This document shows positions 7,911-15,388 of a stretch of DNA of 40,937 nucleotides, piece after piece (the stretch's first letter is position 1; every line of letters starts with the position of its first letter). The notes beneath the pieces were generated by a model, which saw nothing but the letters and a program-made list of their open reading frames with translations, did no database searches and had not been told where the DNA came from. The translations under genes were made by a program, and so were the position numbers. The stretch comes from Acidimicrobiaceae bacterium (lineage in GTDB: Bacteria > Actinomycetota > Acidimicrobiia > Acidimicrobiales > RAAP-2): positions 1 to 40,937 of the forward strand of contig DAHUZS010000059.1 of the NCBI GenBank assembly GCA_027315045.1, given 5' to 3'.

Positions 7911-9220
7911 CAGTGGTCGCCCGCCGCGGGTCGAGCGGACCGAGAACTTCCAGATCGGCTCGCCGGTGCCTCCAGCACGTGGATGGAGACGGCGGCCTCA
8001 CCGGTGCCGATGAACCCACCGCCGTTCTCGATCAGACCGAGACGGGCTCCGGGGACCTGGCGCTCGCCTGCCTCGCCCCGCAGCTGGGTCACGATCTCGG
8101 TGATCTGGGCCAGGCCGGTGGCGGCGATCGGGTGACCGCGGCACTCGAGCCCGCCGCTCGGATTGACCGGACGGGCACCCCCGAGCGAGGTGGCGCCCGA
8201 CTCGGCGTACGGGCCGCCTTGTCCTTCGGCGCAGAAACCGAGGCGTTCGCTCTGGGCCAGCTCTCCGAAGGCCGTGGCGTCATGGACCTCGGCCACGTCC
8301 ACGTCGTCGGGGCCCAGGCCCGCGGCTTCGTAGGCACGCTGTGCGGGTGGGGCCAGGCGCCCACCGGTGGCGACGAGGCGCCCGGAGGCCAGCACCGACG
8401 CTCGGACCCGCACGGCTCGGGAGCTGTCGAGCGAAGCCAGCCGGTCGCCGGCCACCAGGACGGCCGCAGCGGCACCGTCCCCGGTTGGCGCACACATGGA
8501 CCTGGTGAGGGGCCATGAGACGAGGCGGTCGTCGAGCACCTCGTCGGCCGTCATGGCCATGCGGTACTGGGCGTGGGGGTTGAGGGCACCGTGGCGGTGG
8601 TTCTTGGCCGCGATCACGGCCAGCTGGCGCTGCGTGGTCCCGTAGCGCTCGATGTGCCCTCGGGCAGCCATGGAGTACAGGTCCATGAACGGGCTGCGTG
8701 CCCCGCCTCCACCCTCCTTCACCTCGCCCTGGGCCTCGAGATCGGCCCGGCGTTGCTCGGCCTCGGCCCTGATCCGCTCGAGAAAGGCCTGTGTGACCTC
8801 GACGTCGGTGCCGGCGATGAAGCTCTCGAACCCCCGCCGACGCGCCTCGGGATCGTTGCCTGCTGGCACGAAAGACTTCTCGGCACCGACCGCGAGCGCC
8901 ACGTCGTAGGCGCCTGCTGCGATCCCGAGAAAGGCCCCGTGGAAGGCCGACGACCCGCCGGCGCACGCGTTCTCCACGTTCATCACCGGGATCTCCTCGA
9001 TGCCGAGGGGAGCGAGGGCCACCTGACCACGAATGCAGTGCTGGCCCGTCGCCATCCCCCAGCCGGCGTTGGCGAACCAGGCCGCCTCGATGGCGGTGGG
9101 ATCCAACGCCGCATCGGCCAGGACCTCGGTGACCGCTCGGGCGCTGAGCTCCTTGATCCCGAGTTCTGGATACTTGCCGAACGTCGTCATCCCTACTGCC
9201 AGGACGTAGACGTCGCGCAT
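7910..9220 (-). CDS. Thiolase family protein, SCP-x type
   Basis: A 436-residue thiolase starting MRDVYVLAVGMTTFGKYPEL. The nucleophilic Cys86 lies in NVENACAGGSSAF. VHDATAF and LECRGHPIAATG hold the histidines and second cysteine of the SCP-x-like active site. Enzymes of this subgroup cleave the beta-ketoacyl-CoA of branched or sterol side chains, or act on small acyl-CoAs; no DUF35 partner is adjacent. A longer reading frame exists upstream, but the ATG at 9220 overlaps the stop of the molybdoenzyme gene (TGATG), fixing the start. The ligase gene follows with another one-base overlap. This gives the operon a carbon-carbon bond-cleaving step. Confidence 0.9.
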   Translation of the reverse strand: MRDVYVLAVGMTTFGKYPELGIKELSARAVTEVLADAALDPTAIEAAWFANAGWGMATGQHCIRGQVALAPLGIEEIPVMNVENACAGGSSAFHGAFLGIAAGAYDVALAVGAEKSFVPAGNDPEARRRGFESFIAGTDVEVTQAFLERIRAEAEQRRADLEAQGEVKEGGGGARSPFMDLYSMAARGHIERYGTTQRQLAVIAAKNHRHGALNPHAQYRMAMTADEVLDDRLVSWPLTRSMCAPTGDGAAAAVLVAGDRLASLDSSRAVRVRASVLASGRLVATGGRLAPPAQRAYEAAGLGPDDVDVAEVHDATAFGELAQSERLGFCAEGQGGPYAESGATSLGGARPVNPSGGLECRGHPIAATGLAQITEIVTQLRGEAGERQVPGARLGLIENGGGFIGTGEAAVSIHVLEAPASRSGSSRSARPAAGDH

Positions 9221-11961
9221 CAGGAGTCCTCTTCCCGGGCGATGTCGACGAAGATCGGCCGGTCCACTGGAACCGGCTGCCACTCCATCGGCGCGTAGCG
9301 CAAATGGCCGTAGCCGCCCGCCATCTGAAGCCACTTGACCATGCCGGGCTCCACTTCGTTGGAGCCCCGCCCCCCGCGGAACATGTGGCCCTCCCAGCCG
9401 TTGTACACCGACAGCCCGAAGGGACGCTGTCCCGATGACGTCTTCACCCTGACCGTGAAGTCACCGACGTCGTTGAACACCCTCGCCAGGTCGCCGTCTT
9501 CGATGCCGAGGCGCGCGGCGTCATCGGGGTTCATGACCGCGTGAGGCTCCCCCCGGTGGGTCTGGAGAAGTACCGGGTTGCCCATGTTCATGGCGTGGAT
9601 GGACCATCGGTTGTGGCCACCGGTCATCTTGAACGGGTAGTCCCCGCCCATCTTGGGAGGTTCCTTGTGCACCGGGAGGTCCTCCCCGGCCTCGACGAAC
9701 CAGGGGTGCTCGATGAGGAACTGCGCCCGGCGCGTGAGAGTCGGGTAGGGGGTTCCCCGCTCCACGTGGTCGCGGAACGGGACGTGGGTCTCGTGTTCGG
9801 GCCACGGGGAGGATTGCCCCTTGGCCATGGGGGAGGAACCCCAGCCGATGAACCGGATCCATCCTTGCTCTCGCAGGGTTTGCAAGGTGGTCCCCTCGGG
9901 CAGGGTGTCGGCGTAGGTGGTGTCGCGGACCATCTCGTCGCCGACATCCTCGGTATTGAGAAGTCGGCCGCCGAGGGTGAATTTCTCCCAGAGGTCGTCG
10001 TAGCGGCGGACGGGGTCGGCCAGCTCGCTCGCCACCCGGAAGGTCTCGACACCCCGCGCCGCCGCCCGCTCGGCCAGCACCCGGCACAGGAGCGAGAAGA
10101 TCTCCCACTCCTCCTTGGCCTCGCCTGGAGGCTCGACCGCCTTGTCGCAGAGGGTGAGCGTCAGCATCGAGGGACTCGGGAGATGGAAGGCGACCTTCTC
10201 GTAGTGATGGGCGGCGGGCAGGACGATGTCCGAGTGCAGTGCCGTCACGGACATCCGTACGTCGACGGTCACCACGAGCCGTAGCTGCGACCATAACGAG
10301 TCGAGCAGGGCCCCTTGGCCGCCACGGGTTCGCCGCAGCTGATTGCCGCCGCATTCGATCATCACCCGAGGCGTTACATCTGGACCGGGCTTCTCGAGGC
10401 CCTTCCACCACCCCGCGCCGACGGCTTCGTCGAAGTAGTCCTCGAAGGAGCGGGCCATGGCGGGGTCGTTCCAGGAGGGGTTGTTCCAACGTCCCTGGAA
10501 CCCTCCATGCCAGTACCAGAGGAAGAAGGCAGGGAACATGGCGCGCCCGCCGCCGCCCGCCATGCGTCGCGTGAGCTCGATGCTGGCCAAGGTGTCGTCG
10601 AGGCTGGGGTCTTCGGAGCGAAGGCCAGCCTCCAGTGCCGTGAGACCGGCGAGCACCGCTTCGGCACCTTCGACCCCGACCCGCTGCTTGGCCAGGGCAG
10701 TGGTTTGTCCGTCGAAAAGGCCGACGGCCCAGCAGTTGATCCCGGTCCCCTTCCGGCCCCAGTTCCCCGTCAGTGCCAACAGCAGGTTCATGGTGCGCTG
10801 GTACAGGTCGGAGTGATAGGTCTTGCACGCGCCCATACCCATGAGCACCTTGGTCCTGCGGGTGGCCACCTTGCGGGCGAGGGTCCGTACCGTGTCCGGG
10901 TGTACCCCTGTCCGGGACTGGGTCTGCTCGGGGCGATAGCGGTCGTCGAGCATCTCGGCGAGGCGGGCCATGAGCGGGCGGACCCGAGCCTCTCCTCCTT
11001 CGACCAACGTCACCGTCACCGAGCCCGACAGGTCGGGGGCGAAGTCGAGTAAGAGCTCGGTCCGGCTGGCCGCGACCAGTTCACCGTCAGCTCTCAGGTG
11101 GTAGAAGACGTCGTCGGAACCTCCGGCCACGAGGTCGGACTGGCGGAGGAAGCGACCGGTGTCGCTGCGCACCAAGAGGGACAGGTCAGTCTGGGTCGAG
11201 ACGAAGGACTCGTCCACGAGCCCTTCTTCCACGACCACTTGGCACATGGACAGTGCCAGGGCGGGATCCGCCCCCCATTCGAGCGGGACGTGGTAGTCGA
11301 CGTGGGAGTGAGTGGGTGAGACGTCCGGCGAGAGCAGCACGACCTCCCCACCGTGGTAACGCATTTCCGACATGTAGTGGAAGAAGGGGATGGCGGTGTA
11401 CGCCGGGTTGGTGTTCCACAGGATCACCAACTCGGAGTGGAAGATATCGTCGTTCGAGTAGATGGGGTAGAAGCGTCCGAACGTCAGGTGGTGACCGATC
11501 GCCAGGTCGTTGATCGAGCCATTGATGTCGGTGACGACCCCGCCGAGCAGGTTCATGAAGCGATGAACGGCCGGCACCGCCACGACCTCGGGAGAACCCT
11601 CGTGGATGATGGCCTCGCTGCCTTCCTCCTCGAGGGTGTCGATGATGGCGTCGGCGATGGCGACGAGGGCGTCGTCCCACGTGATCCGCTCCCAGCGGCC
11701 CGATCCTCGCTCACCCACCCTGCGCAGCGGATACAGGGGGCGGTCCGCTCCGTCGAGCTGTTGGGACCAGGCCGCGCCCTTCTGGCAGCCGAGGGGGTTC
11801 ATGTCAGGGACTCCCTCTTCGAAAGGAAGCATGGTGCCGGCCACTTCCTCGCGAAGAACCTGGCCGTCACGCACGTACACCCGGTACGGGCATGCACCCG
11901 GATAACAGTCCACGCAGTGTGATCCCCAAGCCACGCGGTCAAAGCGCAGCCGGTCCGCCAT
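9220..11961 (-). CDS. Molybdopterin oxidoreductase, ethylbenzene/steroid-C25-dehydrogenase-like catalytic subunit
   Basis: A 913-residue DMSO-reductase-family enzyme of the type II group. His15, Cys19, Cys24 and Cys59 fit the His/Cys-ligated FS0 cluster; the segment WGSHCVDCYPGACPYRVYVR and later MNPLGCQKGAAW closely resemble EbdA as I remember it. Asp152 in DINGSINDLAIGHHLTFG aligns with the aspartate that binds molybdenum in EbdA. The EbdA-like C-terminal part continues through TLTRRAQFLIEHPWFVEAGE and PFKMTGGHNRWSIHAMN. Known relatives hydroxylate ethylbenzene or the sterol C25 with water, or act on DMS, selenate or chlorate. Oddities: no Tat signal, and no beta, gamma or chaperone gene beside it. 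A GTG at 11985 is an alternative start. It opens the operon; the substrate is unknown. Confidence 0.85.
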   Translation of the reverse strand: MADRLRFDRVAWGSHCVDCYPGACPYRVYVRDGQVLREEVAGTMLPFEEGVPDMNPLGCQKGAAWSQQLDGADRPLYPLRRVGERGSGRWERITWDDALVAIADAIIDTLEEEGSEAIIHEGSPEVVAVPAVHRFMNLLGGVVTDINGSINDLAIGHHLTFGRFYPIYSNDDIFHSELVILWNTNPAYTAIPFFHYMSEMRYHGGEVVLLSPDVSPTHSHVDYHVPLEWGADPALALSMCQVVVEEGLVDESFVSTQTDLSLLVRSDTGRFLRQSDLVAGGSDDVFYHLRADGELVAASRTELLLDFAPDLSGSVTVTLVEGGEARVRPLMARLAEMLDDRYRPEQTQSRTGVHPDTVRTLARKVATRRTKVLMGMGACKTYHSDLYQRTMNLLLALTGNWGRKGTGINCWAVGLFDGQTTALAKQRVGVEGAEAVLAGLTALEAGLRSEDPSLDDTLASIELTRRMAGGGGRAMFPAFFLWYWHGGFQGRWNNPSWNDPAMARSFEDYFDEAVGAGWWKGLEKPGPDVTPRVMIECGGNQLRRTRGGQGALLDSLWSQLRLVVTVDVRMSVTALHSDIVLPAAHHYEKVAFHLPSPSMLTLTLCDKAVEPPGEAKEEWEIFSLLCRVLAERAAARGVETFRVASELADPVRRYDDLWEKFTLGGRLLNTEDVGDEMVRDTTYADTLPEGTTLQTLREQGWIRFIGWGSSPMAKGQSSPWPEHETHVPFRDHVERGTPYPTLTRRAQFLIEHPWFVEAGEDLPVHKEPPKMGGDYPFKMTGGHNRWSIHAMNMGNPVLLQTHRGEPHAVMNPDDAARLGIEDGDLARVFNDVGDFTVRVKTSSGQRPFGLSVYNGWEGHMFRGGRGSNEVEPGMVKWLQMAGGYGHLRYAPMEWQPVPVDRPIFVDIAREEDS

Positions 11962-12121
11962 CGCCTGCTCAGAGCCTCGCCTCACCTCGCCTCACCGAGT
12001 CCTTCTAGTCCGCGTTCGAACCCCGGCGCCCCCCCGTGGTCGTATGGCCTCAACCAGCCTGCAGTGCCCGGGCGCGGCAGGGCAGGGCCGAAAGTCCCGA
12101 ATCAGGGTGAACTCCAGGGGA

Positions 12122-12143
12122 GATCCGGCACCGGTGCCGGATC
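12122..12143. promoter_or_regulatory. Perfect 22-bp palindrome, candidate operator or stem-loop
   Basis: GATCCGGCACC followed directly by its reverse complement GGTGCCGGATC. Outer arms AATCAGGG (12100-12107) and CCCTGATT (12158-12165) and inner CCAGG/CCTGG arms extend the symmetry to about 66 nt with unequal spacing. It lies in the 324-348 nt divergent gap between the molybdoenzyme operon and the peroxiredoxin gene. It could be a dimeric-regulator site or a structured RNA leader. No T-run follows, so a classical terminator is unlikely. Confidence 0.5.
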
Positions 12144-12275
12144 GTCCGTGACCTGGTCCCTGATTACCGAGACGCACGGCAGCGCGTTCTCCGCAAACAC
12201 CCGCCCGCGGTTCGACGTTGGCCCCGAGGTCCTCGGGGTGGTAACGAAGACGGTCAGGACCCGTGTCACTGCTCG

Positions 12276-12305
12276 CTCCTCGGTGGAGCGGGCACCGAGG
12301 AGGAG
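12276..12305 (+). promoter_or_regulatory. Hairpin sequestering the Shine-Dalgarno of the peroxiredoxin gene
   Basis: CTCCTCGGTG (12276-12285) pairs perfectly with CACCGAGGAG (12293-12302) around a 7-nt loop. The 3' arm contains most of the GAGGAGGAG ribosome-binding site (12297-12305), which sits 4 nt before the ATG at 12310. In RNA this would be a 10-bp GC-rich stem blocking initiation, the architecture of translational switches. Nothing in the sequence says what opens it. Confidence 0.55.
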
Positions 12306-12309
12306 ACAA

Positions 12310-12780
12310 ATGCCCAGGCTAGAGGCAGGAAATAAGGCGCCGGCGTTTTCCCTGCCCGACCAGGACGGCAAGAAGATCGGCCTCAAGGACCTGAAGGGCG
12401 CTCCGGCGGTCCTCTACTTCTACCCAGCGGACGACACCCCGGGGTGCACCAAGGAGGCCCGTCAGTTCAACGAGAACCTGAGCGTGTTCAACCGCGCCGG
12501 GGTGAAGGTCTTGGGGATCTCCCCGGACGGCGCCGCGAAGCACCAGAGCTTTCGGCAAAAGTTCGGCCTCAGGTTCCCGCTGCTCTCGGACCCGGGGCAC
12601 AAGACCATGGAGGCCTACGGGGCCTGGGGTGAGAAGACCCTCTACGGGAAGAAGACCCTCGGTGTTATCCGATCGACCTTCCTCCTGAATGACAGGGGCG
12701 TGATCGTGCGGGCCTGGTACAACGTCCGAGCCGACGGCCACGCTGCCAAGGTGCTCGAGGAAGTCCGGGCGGCCCGCTGA
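12310..12780 (+). CDS. bcp: Thioredoxin-dependent thiol peroxidase (Bcp/PrxQ family)
   Basis: A 156-residue atypical peroxiredoxin that reduces hydrogen and organic peroxides. FSLPDQDGKKIGLKDLKGAPAVLYFYPADDTPGCTKEA carries the thioredoxin fold start and the peroxidatic cysteine in TPGCT. E. coli Bcp has a resolving cysteine five residues later; here that position is Ala-Arg, and no other cysteine is visible, so this is a one-Cys version. The ATG at 12310 has a strong GAGGAGGAG ribosome-binding site, although an open frame extends upstream; the upstream extension is not conserved-looking. Translation may be controlled by the hairpin at 12276-12305. The gene converges on the Fpg/Nei gene, 19 nt away. 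Confidence 0.92.
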   Translation: MPRLEAGNKAPAFSLPDQDGKKIGLKDLKGAPAVLYFYPADDTPGCTKEARQFNENLSVFNRAGVKVLGISPDGAAKHQSFRQKFGLRFPLLSDPGHKTMEAYGAWGEKTLYGKKTLGVIRSTFLLNDRGVIVRAWYNVRADGHAAKVLEEVRAAR

Positions 12781-12799
12781 GCGCTCCACCCGTGGCGGC

Positions 12800-13579
12800 C
12801 TACCGCTGGTGGGCCGGGCACCAGTAGGTGGTGCGTCCACCGACCACCGCCCGGGCCAGCGTGGACCCGTCCCTCGGGCAGTGTGCTCCGGGGTGCCGCA
12901 GGGGCGTCAGCTCCCCGGTGTGTGATCCACCCCCGACGAGCAGGCGGTCGATCGTGCTCCTCAGCCGTCGGTGGAGGCGAGCAAGCTCAACCCGCTCCAG
13001 GGAGCCGGCCGGGCGTCGAGGCGAGAGGTCGGCTCTCCACAGCACCTCGTCGCAGATCAGGTTCCCGACGCCGGCCAGCCGAGTCTGGTCCAGCAGGCGG
13101 GCCTTGAGCGAGGCACGGCTGTCGCATCGACCCAGCGCCGATCGGAGCTGGGCGACCGAGACGCTGGTGGCATCGGGCCCGAGAAGTTCCTCGTCGGGAT
13201 CGGCGGTGACCCGGGCGAGTCGTCTCGGGTCGTGGAGCTCCAGTCGACCGCCGTCGTCGGTCGTGACGACGAAGCGGAGCCACCGGTGCTCGAGCCGCTC
13301 CGGGGCGTAGAGGAGTCGGTCGAGGGCCGCCTGCCCGTCGAGGACCAAGCGTCCGGTCATGCCGAAGTGGAGTCCAAGGGTGGGGCCGTCGGTGTCGAGG
13401 AGAAGGAGCTTTCCCCGCCGTCGCGGCCGGGCGAAGGTTGCCCCGGTGAAGGCGTCGGCCAGCGCCTTTTGGTCGAGGGCGCTGAGCCGGGAATCGAGCA
13501 GGTCGATCGCTGCGACGCTTCTTCCCGACAGGCCCTCGGCGAGCCGCCTCGACAGCTCGACCTCGACGAGCTCAGGCAC
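12800..13579 (-). CDS. Fpg/Nei family DNA glycosylase
   Basis: A 259-residue bifunctional glycosylase/AP lyase. It begins MPELVEVELSRRL, giving the N-terminal Pro1-Glu2 catalytic pair. The helix-two-turn-helix is LAGVGNLICDEVLWRADLSP. The C-terminal zinc finger is altered: HCPRDGSTLA ends in CPAHQR, so C-x2-D and C-x2-H replace the usual two C-x2-C pairs; Asp/His ligation may still hold zinc, or the adjacent His may help. Substrate (oxidised purines or pyrimidines) cannot be fixed; actinobacteria carry several paralogues. The start is a GTG at 13579 with no clear ribosome-binding site, but it must be this codon because Pro1 follows it. The gene lies 24 nt downstream of the MFS exporter start region's own strand neighbour only by convergence of spacing (MFS stop at 13604), so co-transcription with it is likely. 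Confidence 0.9.
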   Translation of the reverse strand: MPELVEVELSRRLAEGLSGRSVAAIDLLDSRLSALDQKALADAFTGATFARPRRRGKLLLLDTDGPTLGLHFGMTGRLVLDGQAALDRLLYAPERLEHRWLRFVVTTDDGGRLELHDPRRLARVTADPDEELLGPDATSVSVAQLRSALGRCDSRASLKARLLDQTRLAGVGNLICDEVLWRADLSPRRPAGSLERVELARLHRRLRSTIDRLLVGGGSHTGELTPLRHPGAHCPRDGSTLARAVVGGRTTYWCPAHQR

Positions 13580-13603
13580 GGATCAAGGGCGTCCTCGGCC
13601 AGC

Positions 13604-15121
13604 TCAGCCGGCCGCTCCGACGTCGGCTGTGGTCACCTGGTCCGGGGAGTTCGGCCCGGCCTGGCTCGGGGAGGTGAGGCCGGGCCTTCGACGCAGGAAC
13701 CTCGTGGCGGAGAGCACCGCGGCGATGACCAAGAACGACATTGACGAGTAGAAGGCGGCGTGCAGCCCGTTGCCGAACGTCACCGTGAGCCGGTGGGGCA
13801 GCGACGTGGTGCCGACGAAGATCTGGAAGGCCGTTCGCTTGGAGATCGATCGGGCGGCGACCAGGACGGCCACCGCGAACGAGAAGACCATCCCGACGTT
13901 CGAGAACGTGCGCAGGAGGCCCGAGGCGATGCCGAACGCCCGTCCGGGGGAGACCGCCATGACCGCGGTGGTGTTAGCCGGATAAAAGCCGGCGCCCCCG
14001 ATGCCGTTCACCGTCGCCGCGACCACGACCACGATGAAGCTGGTGTGTGGGCCGAGCTGGGCATAAATCGCCAAGGCGGCGATCTGGACCATCAGCCCGG
14101 CGGTGGCCGGGATGACCGGCCCGACCCGGTCGGCCAGTCGGCCCCCGATGGGAGCGAAGAGCCCGCCGATCAGGTATCCCGGCACGAGCAGGAGCGAGGC
14201 GTGCAGCGGCGTGAGCCCTCTCACACCCTGGAGGTACATGATCACCAAGAACAGGACCGCGAAGGTCCCGATGGCCTGGAACATGGACGCCAAGAGGGCC
14301 GAAGGCATCGTCGGGATCTTGAACATCGAGAGGTTGACCATCGGTGACTTAACGGTCCGTTCGACGAACACGAAGACGATCACGAAGAGCAGCCCGACGG
14401 CGAGCGATGCTTCCTCGCCGCCGTTGAAGTTGGACGTGGAGAGCTTCACCATCGCCCAGAGGATGAAGAACAGGCCGACGCCGAGGGTGATCATCCCGGG
14501 CCAGTCGATGCGCTGGCGCTCGCGCTCTCCTCGATCATGCAGGTAGGGCACCGCCAGGGCGAGGGCGAAGATGCCGGTGGGCACGTTGATCCAGAAGATC
14601 CAGCGCCACGAGATGTAGGTGATGATCAGGCCGCCGAGGAGGATCCCCAGGATGGCCCCGACGTTCCACCCCACCGCGTTGAAGCCGTACGCTCGGCCCC
14701 GCCGCTCGGGCGGGAAGTTGTCGGCCAGCACCGCGCCGCTATTTGCGGTGATGAAGGCGCCCCCCAGGCCCTGGAGGACCCGGAAGGCGATGATCGTCGC
14801 TCCGTTGTTGGCCAGCGCGCAGAGCGCCGAGCCGAGGATAAACACCAAGAACCCGGCCTCGTACATCCGCACCCGTCCGAACATGTCGCCGAGTCGACCG
14901 ACCTGGGTGGCGGTCACGGTGATCACCAGCAGGTACCCGACGATCACCCAGATGACCGACGACAAGGAGATGTGCAAGGACCGCTCCATGGCCGGCAGCG
15001 CCAACACGACGATGGTCGTGTCGACTGCGGCCATCAGCACCCCGATCACCACGATGAGGAGCACCAGGCTGGGCCGGGTGGTCAGGCGATCGGCGTCGGG
15101 GTGCTCCTGGAGTTCGACCAT
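13604..15121 (-). CDS. MFS transporter, DHA2 (EmrB/QacA) family drug exporter
   Basis: A 505-residue inner-membrane protein with about 14 predicted transmembrane segments. VLLIVVIGVLMAAVDTTIVV is TM1 with the VDxTIVxVALP-like signature of DHA2 pumps. Motif A appears as GRLGDMFGRVRMYEAG, a second copy as GGRLADRVG, and the motif C region is GWNVGAILGILLGG. These proteins expel cationic or amphipathic drugs using the proton gradient. The ATG at 15121 has AGGAG close upstream; an upstream open frame is not hydrophobic or conserved. It is divergent from the DEAD-box helicase and 24 nt upstream of the Fpg/Nei gene. The repeat/inverted-repeat element at 15211-15255 lies about 90 nt upstream and could be its operator. 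Confidence 0.9.
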   Translation of the reverse strand: MVELQEHPDADRLTTRPSLVLLIVVIGVLMAAVDTTIVVLALPAMERSLHISLSSVIWVIVGYLLVITVTATQVGRLGDMFGRVRMYEAGFLVFILGSALCALANNGATIIAFRVLQGLGGAFITANSGAVLADNFPPERRGRAYGFNAVGWNVGAILGILLGGLIITYISWRWIFWINVPTGIFALALAVPYLHDRGERERQRIDWPGMITLGVGLFFILWAMVKLSTSNFNGGEEASLAVGLLFVIVFVFVERTVKSPMVNLSMFKIPTMPSALLASMFQAIGTFAVLFLVIMYLQGVRGLTPLHASLLLVPGYLIGGLFAPIGGRLADRVGPVIPATAGLMVQIAALAIYAQLGPHTSFIVVVVAATVNGIGGAGFYPANTTAVMAVSPGRAFGIASGLLRTFSNVGMVFSFAVAVLVAARSISKRTAFQIFVGTTSLPHRLTVTFGNGLHAAFYSSMSFLVIAAVLSATRFLRRRPGLTSPSQAGPNSPDQVTTADVGAAG

Positions 15122-15210
15122 GGCTCCTACTCTGTCTTCCTGGCGCGGCGCGCGGGACGGGGCGGGCGCGGATCGCTGGGGTCCTGCCAGTTCAGCGCTC
15201 GTCGGCCGAT

Positions 15211-15255
15211 GGTAACGGGCCCCGGTGTGCAGCCAGGAACCGGGGTCCTGGTAAC
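15211..15255. repeat. GGTAAC direct repeats flanking a CCCCGGT/ACCGGGG inverted repeat
   Basis: GGTAAC occurs at 15211-15216 and 15250-15255. Between them CCCCGGT (15220-15226) and ACCGGGG (15239-15245) form a perfect inverted repeat with a 12-nt spacer. It lies in the 267-nt divergent gap between the exporter and the helicase gene. A second dyad, GGTCGG-TG-CCGACC, is at 15328-15341. Either may be a regulator site for the exporter or structure in the helicase leader. Confidence 0.35.
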
Positions 15256-15388
15256 CTGACCGGCGAAGGGATTCGCCCGTCTTCCAACCGGTGCTGGCGC
15301 GCCCGTTACGCGGTTCCTCGTGATCGAGGTCGGTGCCGACCGGGTCGGTCTTGAGGGCCCCCACCTAGAGAACCAGAGAACGCATCGC

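Noticed and set aside
12100-12200. A c-di-GMP or similar known riboswitch in the peroxiredoxin leader
   Set aside because: I compared the conserved GEMM-type core from memory and could not match it; only generic hairpins are visible.
12064-12309. N-terminal extension of the peroxiredoxin
   Set aside because: The open frame continues upstream through the palindrome and the hairpin, but it would place structured regulatory DNA inside the gene, and the ATG at 12310 has a perfect ribosome-binding site and the conserved N-terminus.
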